A stretch of 64,000 nt of DNA from contig NW_022098092.1 in assembly GCF_002288925.2 (NCBI RefSeq), positions 1-64,000 of the forward strand, written 5' to 3'. A model generated the notes under the pieces. That model ran no database searches and was not told the DNA's origin. It worked only from the letters and a program-made list of their open reading frames with translations. The stretch comes from Delphinapterus leucas (taxonomy: Eukaryota; Chordata; Mammalia; Artiodactyla; Monodontidae). Shown here in pieces: positions 11,947 through 22,359 of the stretch; within the stretch, counting starts at the first letter, position 1, and each line of letters starts with the position of its first letter. The translations under genes and the position numbers were made by a program.

Positions 11947-14209
11947 CTGAGGAGGAGGGAGAATAGCCACATCAGAGCCTCTCTCTCAAATAGGTGGCAT
12001 TGTCATATGTGGCTATAGACGTATAGGGCATAAGACTCCCCCACATCCCCAGAGGAAGTAAAGCTCTTGCAGAAGGCATAGTTGAGCCAGGACTAGTGAC
12101 AAAGCAAGACCCACACCATTCCCCCATTCCATGTCTAAATTTGCCCTGCTACAACTTTGGGTGAGTAAGAAATGTCAACTTGTAAAAAGAAAGAGATAAA
12201 CATGACACAGTGGCATTTCACCTCCACAGAGAATGGGAAATTTCCTCTAGGGTTATTAGAGACTAAGACTATGTGGATGAGTTTAATTGTTACAGACCAG
12301 GTTAGATTTAGGGTACAGTTTATTCTTAAGATTAACTAACTCTATGGTTAGAATTGAGCATCAGGTTGAGTTTCAAGGCCATGGTTAGGGACAAGGTTAC
12401 ATACGTGTGTGAATAGTTAGGATTGAATTTCTGTTGGAGTTCACATCACTGTTAAGTTTGGGGTTTGATATTGAAATTCAAGTTAGATTAGGTTAGCTCC
12501 AAAGTTAAACTCAAGTGACATTCCTGATGTGGATGAGGTTATGCTGACTGTTGGGTAAGACTCTGTTCTGGTGAACATTTGGGTTAGGGTTATAGGGCCC
12601 TGAGAATTTATGCCCCAGTAGTTGCCAATCACTGAATCTGCATTTCTTCAGGGGATGGTAGGGGGAGGATCCTGGGCCATCACCTGGATTCTGGCCTCGC
12701 TGAGGCCTGTGTCCCGGGCGAGGCCTTCTCGGGCCCAAATGTCAGGGTACTGGTCCCTCCCAAAAGCTGACTCCAGCTGTTCCAAGTGCGCTGGACTGAA
12801 GGTGGTGCGGTGGCGGCGCCGGGAGTGTGGGCGGCCCCTCTGTTCTCCTTGCGAGCAAAGACTTGGTCTCCCCACTCTTACACCAGAGAGGTTCCTGTAG
12901 GGCTGAGTGCTCATGTCTGAGAAGGAGGGGGGAGGGAGAGTTTGCTGCCGCATGGACCACCCATCCATCCCAGACCACATACGCTGGAACTCCCAGATTC
13001 TACTAAGACCCAGTGTGTTGCTCATACAATCTGCCCTGACCAGAAATTCTTCAGCTTTCAGAATTAGCTGAATCCAGCTCAGCCTTGGCCCTGCTTCACT
13101 TCTGAGTCTCCTAACCCATGCTGCCCTCTCGACATGAAGTCTGCCCCTCAGGCTCACTTGTCCTGAGCACTCACGCTCCCTCTGCCTCACTTCTGCAACT
13201 TGTGCCCACTACCTATTACATACCCCCGGATGCATCCGCATGTAAGGCCTGCCCCTCCATAGCCTTTCACCTCTCTCAGCACACATACCACCTTCTTGGG
13301 TCTCACCCTGTGGATCTCCTATTCACTCTGACAACCTAACAAACTGCCCAGGTCTCTCTGTCTAAGACTCTTATGAGTTGCTCCCTGCTCTCATGGTTCA
13401 CATGCAACTTAAACCTTTATATTGTTCCCATTGTCCTATTCCCTCCACCTGGGAAGATGAAACATTCCTCACTCTTCTACTCAGACACACCCTCCTCACA
13501 CATACATTTCATCTTCTCCCATATCCCAGTCCTGGCCTGGCCACCAGGCTGCAGGAACCTGAGCTCGTGGGAAAGGCTTGCCTCTTCTCCCTACGGGCTC
13601 ACTAAGCCCCCACACTAATTAGTCTGAGAGCCAGCTGGGGAATAGAGAACAGGAGCAAAAGGAAACACCTGGGAGGCACACAGAGAGAAAAGATATCTGG
13701 AGGATCCCATCCCCATGGGGACCCAGTGAGTAGTCCCTACCCAGTGCTCACTGTCCACCTTAGCCCCCTGCTCTCCTCGGACCCAAATCCCTGGACCGTC
13801 CAAATCTCTTCCTTGGAGAAAACAGTGCAGTGGGCAAACTGAGGTCAGGAGTGAGGAGACAGATTTCAGCTCTGCCTCTGCCCGCTCCTCATCAGTCAGG
13901 GCCTCAGTGTGCCACTCTGTAAAGCAAAGGTGTTGTATCACCCCATGTTTTCTAAGATTCCCTTGTTTTAAACATTCTAGGATTCTGGTTTTTTATTTCT
14001 CCTCTTCACTCTCCTCGTGGCGAACCATCGGCCCATGGAGCCTGGGCATGGAGCATGCACACCTGCTGCTTCCTCAGGACCACCCCAGAGATTCACTCAC
14101 CCACCATGGAGGTCAAAGTCCCAGCGGCTGCGTAGTCCTCGGGCCAGAGACTGCTGCAAACTCGCCCCTTCTTTTGTTTACCCTGCTCACTCTTCCCTTC
14201 TGCATCCAT
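11608..14209 (-). CDS. PROP1: PROP1, paired-like homeobox pituitary transcription factor (3 exons)
   Basis: The three minus-strand exons are 14101-14209, 12684-12916 and 11608-11946. They join to 681 nt (226 codons plus TAA), the same length as human PROP1, and both introns (1184 and 737 bp) have GT-AG ends. PROP1 is a nuclear DNA-binding protein needed in the developing anterior pituitary for POU1F1 (Pit-1) expression and for the somatotroph, lactotroph and thyrotroph lineages. The homeodomain spans about residues 69-128. Helix 3 reads VWFQNRRAK with Gln at homeodomain position 50, typical of the paired-like class, and the proline-rich tail ends EPPKSWN. Positions mutated in human combined pituitary hormone deficiency keep their normal residues: R73, F88, R99, R112, F117 and R120. 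No frameshift or stop is visible, so the gene looks functional. Identification is by recall of the family; expression is not shown by the sequence. Confidence 0.96.
11947..12683 (-). other. PROP1 intron 2, containing a GTTAGG-rich stretch
   Basis: The intron is 737 bp with GT-AG ends. On the plus strand, about 12296-12600 is enriched in degenerate telomere-like hexamers: ggttag, gttaggg and gggttagggttat recur at irregular spacing. No transposon family is recognised. Confidence 0.7.
12684..12916 (-). CDS. PROP1: PROP1 exon 2 (N-terminal half of the homeodomain)
   Basis: The exon is 233 nt, codons 37-114. The acceptor is a pyrimidine tract ending ccttctcag directly before ACATGAGC. The donor follows ATCCAG and reads GTGATG, which is GT but weak at positions +5 and +6. 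The exon encodes the Arg-rich block [16 protein letters not shown], helices 1 and 2, and the start of helix 3. Relative to the human sequence as I recall it, the homeodomain has A79/H80, D91 and G101 substitutions. The linker (residues 38-62) resembles the ungulate form with [11 protein letters not shown]. Confidence 0.96.
12917..14100 (-). other. PROP1 intron 1
   Basis: The intron is 1184 bp with GTGAGT donor and ctcag acceptor. A MIR-like SINE remnant may lie on the minus strand around 13790-13960. No other coding exon is seen, and ORFs predicted here do not resemble known proteins. Confidence 0.75.
14101..14209 (-). CDS. PROP1: PROP1 exon 1 (coding part)
   Basis: It codes for 36 residues plus one base of codon 37. 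The ATG at 14209-14207 sits in a strong Kozak context (GCCATGG). The peptide begins [17 protein letters not shown], matching the KKGRV block of the mammalian PROP1 N-terminus. It ends GTLTSMV, in the place of a Thr-rich stretch in human. The donor is G|GTGAGT (14100-14095), a near-ideal site. The 109-nt coding length equals that of human exon 1, where intron 1 follows c.109. The exon has no long ORF of its own and is easily missed. Confidence 0.92.
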
Positions 14210-14326
14210 GGCTCACAACAAAGACCAAAGACAGCCCAGTCTCGTGTCCCTGAGTCTCTGATTCTGGATCAGTCTTTCTCTGTTTCCGTTCCCCTCTATG
14301 CCTTGTATATCACTGCTTTCCCCCTG

Positions 14327-14332
14327 TTTATA
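14327..14332 (-). promoter_or_regulatory. Candidate PROP1 TATA box
   Basis: On the minus strand this reads TATAAA inside ggtataaacagg, about 118 bp upstream of the PROP1 ATG. The spacing would allow a short 5' UTR. No other promoter element is evident, and the surrounding DNA is CT-rich rather than a CpG island. This is a positional inference only. Confidence 0.35.
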
Positions 14333-14979
14333 CCTCTTTCTGAATCTCTCTCCCTGTGTAGCTATAGATAGATTTTTTTCCCCTCTCTCCTTTTTCTAAC
14401 TTTTATTTCTATGTCTAATTCCCCATTCCTTTGCTTATCATCTCATTCTACCTTGTCCTCACCCTATTTCTCTGTCTTAGTCTCCACTTTTCTCCCCCTG
14501 CCCTTTCTCTCTTTGGGATGCTGTTCTCTCCTTTTGCTCTCAGCTGCCTACTTTCCCAGCTTGCAATCCCACACTAACTCTTTCTCCCTGAGCCTTGGAG
14601 GAGTGACCTGTTCCTCACCCCTGTGGGCCCATCCAATCATTGCCTGGTCACCAGAGCCCTCATCATCAGGGGAGGATCACAAGCCGGATGAAGGAAGGTG
14701 CTCTGTTGGAGGGTCCAGGGACTGGGGCCAAGAGCTCATATTCCCAGAGGACCAAATTCTTTTGTCCTGTTAAATCGCCTCCTGGGAGCAGGCAGGGGAA
14801 GGAAGAGAAAATACATTCCTCTTAAGACCCCTCCTCCGAACCTCATCATGAGAGGAGAAGGAGAGGGTGTGCAAATGGAGACCAGGAGTAGGGCCTGCCT
14901 TGTGTCTCAGTATGTGGGTGATTCCCAAAGACTTCTTTCCAGGAAACTAAAAAACTAAAAAACACAAGTACATTCTGGC
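14333..14979. other. CT-rich PROP1 upstream region
   Basis: Pyrimidine-rich DNA (for example 14374-14540) upstream of the PROP1 start. Several overlapping ORFs look like composition artefacts. It may hold PROP1 regulatory elements, but no specific site can be supported. Confidence 0.4.
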
Positions 14980-15807
14980 CCCTCATAGATATCCTGATTC
15001 TCAGAATACACTGGACACCCTGTCAGGACAACCTGAACCATAGGATGAGTCTCCCGGACACCACAGTTCTCAAGTACTTTCTGCTTTCCTCTCCGAAATG
15101 TCACCTCCTCATTCACCCAGAATCCCCCAGGACTCCATGACCTTCCAAGGTCACCCAGCTATTCAGAGAGCACTTACCTCAAGAGCATCTGTATTCCAGG
15201 TGCATCCTGATCTCCCTGGACCTCAGGACTCTGCAGAAGACTGAGATTCCCATGACATACTGACCATCTGATTCTTCAAGGAAACCCTGACATACCCAGC
15301 ATCCTTGAGCAGTCAGGACACCCTGATACATGCAGTACTCTGCTTCTTGAGATTACTTAGAGCTAGGAAGTACATTCTGACATACTTAGGACATCCTGAC
15401 CCTTTAAAGACAGCACAATACCCTAGGACTCTAGGGTCCTTTAGGACACACTGAAACCTAGAGCGTTCAACCTCAACTAGGAGATTATCCCTGTCCCCCG
15501 CCATGAAGTTCTGAAATGTCAGAATAGACTGAATCAATGAGGGCACCCTAATCCCCTTGGAACACACTGTACTCATAAGACTGTCTGATCCCCAAGGTTA
15601 TGATAATCCTTCACACACATCCTTTAAAAGAACAATTCAAGACAGAAAAACATGGTACTCTTCCAGGATCCTGAGGTTAGCCATGGATCAGAAGTATAAG
15701 CAGCACATGAGAGCTTGTTAGAAATGCAAATTTTGAGGCCCCACTTCAGTCCTACTGAATCAGCATATTCACTGTAACAAGATCCCAAAGAAAACTGACT
15801 GTACACT
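14980..15807. repeat. Degenerate CTGA-containing minisatellite-like array, left part
   Basis: A loose repeat of about 30-40 bp with the core ggacancctga recurs many times: tggacaccctgtcaggacaa, caggacaccctgatacatgc, ttaggacatcctgacccttt, ttaggacacactgaaaccta. Copies are diverged and irregularly spaced. The array continues on the far side of the MaLR LTR. Confidence 0.5.
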
Positions 15808-16178
15808 TGTCTTCATCAGCTCTGGCTGCCATAACAAAATACCAAAGGCAAGGTGGCTAAAACAACAGATATCCATTTCTCACAGTTCAGCAGGCTGAGA
15901 AGTCCATGATTAAGATGCCAGTTGATTCAGTTTCTGAGAGCCTTTTCCTGGGTTAGACAGCCACCTTCTGTGTCTTCACAAGACAGAAAGAGAACTCAGT
16001 CCTGGTCTGTTTTCTATTCTTATAAAGACACTACTCTCATCTTGGGGCCTCACCCTCATGATCTCACTTAACCCTAATCACCTCCCAAAGGCCCCACCTC
16101 CAAATATCATTGCATCACATTGAGGTTAGGACTCAACATTTGAAGTGGTAGGGAGACACAAACATTCAAGTCATAACA
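15808..16178 (-). mobile_element. MaLR solo LTR (MSTD/MLT1A-like)
   Basis: Reading the minus strand, it begins tgttatgacttgaatgtttg and contains the gccccaagatgag block. The U5-side end ggtattttgttatggcagcc identifies a mammalian apparent LTR retrotransposon (ERVL-MaLR). It splits the CTGA-rich array. No clear target duplication was found. Confidence 0.8.
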
Positions 16179-16615
16179 ACATAAAAGTCGAGAAGCACTG
16201 ATTCAAATGCCAACCCCTCCCCCCCACCCCAGGGTATACTGTGACCTCCTAGAGAAACCCGAGCTGCATGACAGCTCTGCCTCCCAAGATTCATGTACTC
16301 AACTTGGATCCACAAGCACACACTGAATTCCAATACTCTTGCTGCCTGAAAACAGCCTAACCCTGGGAAGGGAACTCTGACCAGCCATCCAAAACAACCT
16401 GATGATCCCAGGACACTCTGATATTACAAAGAAACTCTGACCTACAACCCTGCTCCCCAAGACATTGAGACACTACAGGTTTGACTTGACATCCCAGGAT
16501 ACCATTAGTTCCTAGGAGGCTGGGGAGGAGTTTGTTTTCCAGGGCATCCTGATTCCCACTCCCAACCCTGACCTTCAAGGAAGCCTGATACCCAGGGTTC
16601 TCTCACCCTACAAGA
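16179..16615. repeat. Degenerate CTGA-containing array, right part
   Basis: The same loose unit as at 14980-15807 resumes: cccaggacactctgatatta, agaaactctgacctacaacc, agggcatcctgattcccact, caaggaagcctgatacccag. It ends just before a MIR. Confidence 0.5.
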
Positions 16616-16619
16616 GTCA

Positions 16620-16760
16620 GGATGGTGTGGTGGGGAAGAATACAGGTTCTGAAGCCAGGCTGCCCTGGGTTCAAATATCAGCTATACCACTTACTAGCTA
16701 TATGAAACCTGGCTCATTACTTTTTATCTGCACCTCAGCTTTATCATCAAGGTATAATAA
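16620..16760 (+). mobile_element. MIR SINE
   Basis: This follows the MIR consensus: tggtgtggtggggaagaata, ctgaagccaggctgccctgg, then gggttcaaatatcagctata (old tRNA B-box region), then ccacttactagctatatgaa. Confidence 0.8.
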
Positions 16761-17129
16761 TAGTCAATTCTCTTTATATAAGTAGTTTTGTTCCATAAAG
16801 TCACGATAAACACTGAATTAGTGAATACTGAACCACTGCTACTAAGGGAAATAAATAGGTTCCTGTGAGCCTCTGGCCACAATATTTTTGGTCAACCAAT
16901 CAATACATAACATTGTTGTAGGTGTGTCTCAGTTTAAATATACTCTACTAATATATATTGTAAACTCATTAACATTGAACTCATGGCCAACAGCACTTCA
17001 ATTCATGCCTGAACAAAGATTACTTTCTCCGTTAAACACCTCATGGCCCTCCTGCACTTAGGAACACTAGACAGCATTGCAGCACTATGCTTGGGGCCAT
17101 TTTGAACAGTACTATGACCTTCAAAAGAC
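16761..17129. mobile_element. Ancient interspersed repeat, family not assigned
   Basis: The phrases gttcctgtgagcctctggcc and ggccaacagcacttcaattc recall a common mammalian DNA-transposon fossil. I cannot name the family with confidence. Confidence 0.35.
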
Positions 17130-17390
17130 AAAAATGTATAAAATGTTGGCTTAAACAAGATAGAAGTTTATTTCTATCACACACAAAATAAGTTCAGAAG
17201 TAGGTATTCAAAGGCTGGTACAGTGGATCTAAGATGTCTTCAGACTCCCAAGCTCAGAAATATCTACTCCACTATCTTAGGGTAAGTTTTCTATCCTCAT
17301 CTTATGGTCCAAGGTGGCAGCTGGAGGTACAGTCGTCATTTCCATACGACAGGCCAGAGGAAGAAGGAAAAGTAGAAAGGCGAGCATCCA
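17130..17390. mobile_element. Ancient interspersed repeat, family not assigned
   Basis: The phrases caaaggctggtacagtggat, tatggtccaaggtggcagct and aggccagaggaagaaggaaa match a recurrent mammalian repeat that I recognise but cannot name. Confidence 0.35.
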
Positions 17391-17800
17391 CGTGCCACGA
17401 GGGTGATGCACCCCAAACTCTTTGGGACAGAAGTTCCTGCACTCAGGACCCTTCCTGACCTTGCCCTGTCCCTGTGCGCCTCTTCCTCTGGCTGTTCATT
17501 TGTGTCTTTTATAATATCCTTTACAATGAACCAATAATAGTAAATAAACTGTTTCCTAGAGTTCTGTGAGACATTATAGCAAATTATCCAATTTGAGGAT
17601 GGGGTCATGGAAACCCCAATGTGTAACCAAGTTTAACAGAGTATGAGTAACCTGGGGGCCCAGTACTTGTGATTGGCATCTGAATGGGTAGCTTTGTGGG
17701 ACTGAGCCCTTAAACTATGGGATCTGTCCTAGGTCAGGATAGTTAGTATCTGAATTAAATTAAATTATAGGACACCCAATTGGATTGGAAAGGAAAAAGT
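17391..17800 (+). mobile_element. ERVL-type LTR (MLT2-like)
   Basis: Landmarks are ctggctgttcatttgtgtct, aaactgtttcctagagttct, the tgtgggactgagcccttaaa block and ataggacacccaattggatt at the end. A second, more complete relative lies at 60960-61615 on the same strand. Confidence 0.6.
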
Positions 17801-17989
17801 AAAATTTTCTTTGTATGTGGACACAATAATCTGCCATGTAGAATTTTTGATGGAATTATAAGGAATCTATTATAGCTAAAGAGTGAGGTAGGCAAAGTTT
17901 CAGAATTCAACACCAATATTTTAAAAAAAATCATATAGCAACAAATAACAAATAATTTGAATTAAAAACTTACTACCATTTACAGTAGC

Positions 17990-18615
17990 ATAAAATATGA
18001 AACATTTAGTGTTAAAATTGTCAAAAATATGAGCAATCAGTACACTGAAAACTAAAAACAATATTCATGAGTGGAATTAAAGGAAACCTTTTAAAATGAA
18101 GAAATATGCTATGCTTTGGGGTCAGGAGACTAATTATTGTTGTTAATTCTGCAACTGATAACATTTCATGTGATCTCAAAATTTCATCAGACTTTTTCAT
18201 AGAAATTGGCAAACTGATTCTAAAATTTATATAACAATGCAAAAATCCTAGCATAGCAAAAACAGCTTTGAAAAATATCTGTTGGAAGACTTACACTGTC
18301 CAAATTCAAGAATTATTATAAAAATATTGTAATCAAGACAAATGGTACTGCCTTCAGTATAGACAAATATATGAATGGAAAGGAAAGAATTCAGAAATAG
18401 ACCCAAATACAAAGGCAATTTAGTGAAGAAAGTCTAGCTTTTTTAAACAAGTAGTGCTAGATCAGTTGGCTATCTAAGTCATTTGGGGTGAGGGGGGACG
18501 GAATTTGGATCCATACCTCATACAATATTTTAAAATTAACTCAAAATGGACCCCAGATCTGAATGTAAAATCTAAAATTATAAAACTTCCAAACATAGGC
18601 AAAAAATCTTTGGAT
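17990..18615 (+). mobile_element. L1 LINE fragment, ORF2 3' region
   Basis: Decayed L1 ORF2 coding sequence, recognisable near 18538-18600 where aactcaaaatggaccccaga precedes gaatgtaaaatctaaaatta. It continues after the SINE at 18616-18822. Confidence 0.7.
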
Positions 18616-18822
18616 GGCTTCCCTGGTGGCGCAGTGGTTGAGAGTCTGCCTGCCGATGCAGGGGACACGGGTTCGTGCCCCGGTCTGGGAAGATCCCACA
18701 TGCAGAGAGGTTGGGCCCATGAGCCATGGCCGCTGAGTCTGCACGTCCGGAGCCTGTGCTCTGCAACGGGAGAGGCCACAACAGTGAGAGGTCCGCATAC
18801 CGCAAAAAAAAAAAAAAAAAAA
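18616..18822 (+). mobile_element. CHR-1-type tRNA-derived SINE, copy 1
   Basis: This starts ggcttccctggtggcgcag, has a tRNA-like head with B-box-like ggttcgtgccccg, and ends gcgtaccgc-like followed by about 20 A. Direct repeats aaaaaatctttgg at 18601-18613 and after the tail are the target duplication. It interrupts an L1. Confidence 0.95.
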
Positions 18823-18829
18823 TCTTTGG

Positions 18830-19514
18830 GAACTTGGATTACATAAATATGTCTTAGATATGACACCAAAAGACCATATATAAATGAACAAACAGGTAAA
18901 TTGAACATCAGAGTTAAGAACTTCTGCTCTTCAAAATACACTGATAATGAATTAAAAGACAAGTAAGAAACTATTTTACTGTAAGAAACTATTGTACTGT
19001 AAGAAAATATTTGCAAATCATATAGCTAATAAGAACATTTATCTGTTAATTCATATATCTGATAAATGATAACTATGCCCAATATACAAATTCAAGAATG
19101 TAAAGACAATGTAATTTTTTAAAATGCAAAAAATTTGAACAGACAATTCACCAAGAAATATATGCAATACAGCCACCTTGGAAAAGAGTTTGGCAGTTTC
19201 TTAAAAATGTTAATTTCTTAAAATGATCCAGACTTTCCTCTTCTAGTTAATTAATCCAAGAGAAGAAAAAGCATTGATCCATACCAAGTCTTGTAGTTGA
19301 ATGTTGCTAGCAGCTTTATTTCTAAGAGACAATACAAGTCTTCATAGACAGAAGCTTGTATGAGCAGTTGTGGTATAGCCGCGAAATGGAATATTACCAG
19401 CAATAAAAAGGAATAAACTACAGCTACAGCATGGATGAATCTCAAAACAATTATGCTAAATTAAAGAAGCCAGACAAAAGTGTACATGTTATATTATTTC
19501 ATTTCTGCAAAACC
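18830..19514 (+). mobile_element. L1 LINE fragment (continuation)
   Basis: L1 sequence continues to an L1-like 3' portion with gaatattaccagcaataaaa and atggatgaatctcaaaacaa. Reading frames are broken. Confidence 0.7.
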
Positions 19515-19735
19515 CAAGAATAAGAGTTGGCAAAGCACAGCCTATAAGCAAAATCCAGCCCTCTGCCTTGTTTTTTCTTTTTTTTAACAAGTTCTTTGGA
19601 ACATAGCCATCATCATTCTTTTCATATTATCTATGGCTGCTCTCCTTCTACAATGAGAGAGGTGACATTGCAACATCTTAGAGTACTCAGTAACTGGCAT
19701 TTTACAGTAAAAATTTGCTGACTCTTGCTTTAGTG
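19515..19735. mobile_element. hAT-like non-autonomous DNA transposon relic
   Basis: The order gttggcaaagcacagcctat, ttctttggaacatagccatc, tatctatggctgctctcctt, ttacagtaaaaatttgctga is that of a common mammalian element ending in gctgaccc-like TIRs. A weaker relative is at about 47690-47875. The family name is uncertain. Confidence 0.5.
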
Positions 19736-21440
19736 TACGTGTTTAAGTACATAGAAAATACAATGGAATCTACAGAAACATTCCTAGAATTAATAAGCTA
19801 ATTTCAGAGTACAAGGTAAATATGCAAAATCAACTCTGTGTCTATATGTTAGCAATAAAAGATTAGAGTTTAATCCTCCCCAAATTAATCAACAGATTCA
19901 ATACAACCCAATCAAAATCTTAACAATTTTAAAGAAATCAACAAGCTGATTTAAAGGTTTATAATGAAAAGCAAAGGACCTAAAATAACCTAAAACCTTG
20001 AAAATTAAGAACAAGTTCAGATCACTTACATTATTGATTTCAACATTTAACATAAAGATTCAATAATCATGACAGTATGGTATTGGCGTTAGATAAACAT
20101 AGAAATGAATGGAACACACAGAAACTCCAGAAATAGAATTGAATTTCAACAAAGGTGCAAGTATAATTCAATATGGAAACAGAAATCTTTTTAGCAGGTG
20201 ATGCTGGAACAGCTGGTTATCAGTATAAATAAAAACTAACTCTATTTTTTACCTCACACCATATTCACTCACGGAAATGAATCAGAGTTAAAGACAAAAT
20301 TCTAGTAAACTACTGGAAGAAAACATGGTACAAAATATTTGTTACACTGACAGGCAAAGATTTCATGAATAGGACATAAAAAGCATAACTTTAAGGGGAA
20401 AGAGTGATAAGGTGAACATTAAAATTAATTTTTTTCCCTTCATAAGGCATAAGAAAATTAAAAGCAAACCAGAAACTGGGAGAAAATATTTGCAAAATTT
20501 ACAATTGAGTCCAGAAAGAAAACAAACTTACAACTGAAAAATGAGAAGAAAAACAATAAAAATCGGCAAACAACCCATTAAAAATGGGGAAAATATATCA
20601 AAATAACTTCACAAAAGAAGATATATGAATAGGCGATAAGTATAATATGCTCAACATCACTAGTTATCAGGAAAATGCAAATTAAACCCACAATGACATA
20701 TTATTATACATCCAGTAGAATAGTTTATGTTAAAGACTAACAATACCCAGTGTTGATAAGGATGTGTAACAATTAGAACTCTCAAATATTGCTGATAGGA
20801 ATGCAAACTGTACAGCTATTTTTTGCAAAAACAGTATTGCAGTTAAAACATTTACCATAAAACCCAGTAATCACATTCCAAGAAAAATGAAAACATATGG
20901 CCACACACAAACTTCTACAGAAATGTACATGGTGGTATTATATACACATTGTATACCTATATAGAGATATGCATACATATTTATACATAATAGTTCTAAA
21001 CTGGAAACAACTTCCTCAACTGTTGAATGGTTATAAAAATTGTGGATCTCCTTACTATGGAATATACTTCACAGGAATGAAAAGGAACACAATGTTAATA
21101 AATGCAACAAATTTGTGATACATTGACAACATGGATTAATCTCAAAAGCATTATGCTAAGTGAAAGAATTCAAACACAAAAGACCACACACTGCATGATT
21201 CCATTTATATTAAATTCTAGGAAACAAACTGTAGTGGAAGAAAGCAGATCAGTGATTACCTGATCATGGGAGGGTGCTAACTACAAGGGGAAACAAGAAA
21301 ACTTTTTAGGGTGATATAACTGTTGTGTTTCTTATTGTGGTAGTGGTTACATGACAACATGATTTTAAAATTCATTGAAGTGTAACTTAAATGGGTAATG
21401 TTTATTATCTATCAATTATAACTCAACCCCCCCCCAAAAT
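19736..21440 (+). mobile_element. L1 LINE, ORF2 C-terminal part and 3' end
   Basis: L1 phrases run in order from ORF2 (aatcaacagattcaatacaa) through gttgataaggatgtgtaaca and atggaatatacttcacagga to the 3' end at atcaattataactcaac. Frames are closed by many stops. Confidence 0.75.
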
Positions 21441-22052
21441 TAATTTCACAATATGGGAAGAAAAGAGACATAAAAATTAAGCAAATGAAAAAAAATGCAA
21501 TTATTTTTTAAAAATAGGCAATTATTAACTTCAGGAACATTCAAAAGTTGTGCAAGAAAAAACAAAAAAGATTAGTACACCAACAGTGTATAACAGAGTC
21601 AGAAAGTCAATAATAGATATTGACATACCTCCAAATTGTGATGTACCTGTAATTGGAGCATTTGAGGAAGAGAAAAAGGGATGGTGAAGTGGTATTAACT
21701 CATCACCTGTCGAAATGGGAAGACAGTATATTGTAAATCAATGAACAAAAATAGCATTATAAGCATATTATTTAGAAATATATAAAAGTATTTATATTGT
21801 GAAGTTGGATCATGGAGTAGAAAGATAGGTAGGGAACTACCTTTCTCATTTAAAGACTTGTTTAACTTTTAAAGCTATGCTAATATATTTATTTGACTAA
21901 AATAATTTTAAAATAAAAATTATTAATTAAATACTTGATTTATTCAGTTTTTATATTCCTTTATAGAGCATTTAAGGCTATTTTTGCATAGATTTTTATA
22001 TTTTTTTCTCTAATTTATGATGATTTGGTTTTTGTTTTGTTTTGTTTTGTTT
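21441..22052. other. AT-rich DNA, no gene
   Basis: AT-rich sequence with no recognised gene. It ends in a (TTTTG)n run at about 22028-22053, which on the minus strand is the A-rich tail after the pol fragment. Confidence 0.5.
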
Positions 22053-22338
22053 TTGGCATAATGTAGGACTATTTGCCATGCCCCGAGGCAATACTTTCCA
22101 TTGAAATCTCCTCATGGGTTCCTTAAAATTTAAGGAAGGCAAGCTAAAAGCAAAATGTTTTCTATCTTCAGGAAACAAAGGAATAGTGAAAAAACAATCT
22201 TTTAAATCTATAACTAAAAGATGATAATTGTGTGGTATGACTGTTGGAGAGGGTAGGCCTGGTTGAAGAGCTCCCATTATTAGCATAGTTTTATTGACAG
22301 CTCTTAGATCCTGTAATAACCTATGTTTTTCAGATTTT
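22053..22338 (-). pseudogene. Betaretrovirus-like (class II ERV) pol fragment, reverse transcriptase fingers/palm
   Basis: The minus-strand translation shows RT landmarks: LLQDLRAVN, then [10 protein letters not shown], then the [11 protein letters not shown] block around the first catalytic Asp, and [11 protein letters not shown]. These are typical of ERVK/beta-type RT. The fragment covers under 100 codons and lacks the YXDD box and all other gag-pol-env parts. One side ends in an A-rich (AAAAC)n tail and the other abuts an L1 poly(A). Confidence 0.85.
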
Positions 22339-22359
22339 CTTTTTCTTTTTTTAATGGTG

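Noticed and set aside
12622..12900. Plus-strand ORF of 92 codons over PROP1 exon 2
   Set aside because: It is the antisense shadow of the homeodomain exon.
13907..14371. Plus-strand ORF of 154 codons across PROP1 exon 1
   Set aside because: It is antisense to exon 1 and the CT-rich upstream region and has no family resemblance.
18505..18846. Plus- and minus-strand ORFs of 75-180 codons across 18474-19016
   Set aside because: They run through the CHR-1 SINE and its flanks. Near-identical peptides recur at every SINE copy (26340-26807, 30490-30759, 43767-44014, 48134-48484).
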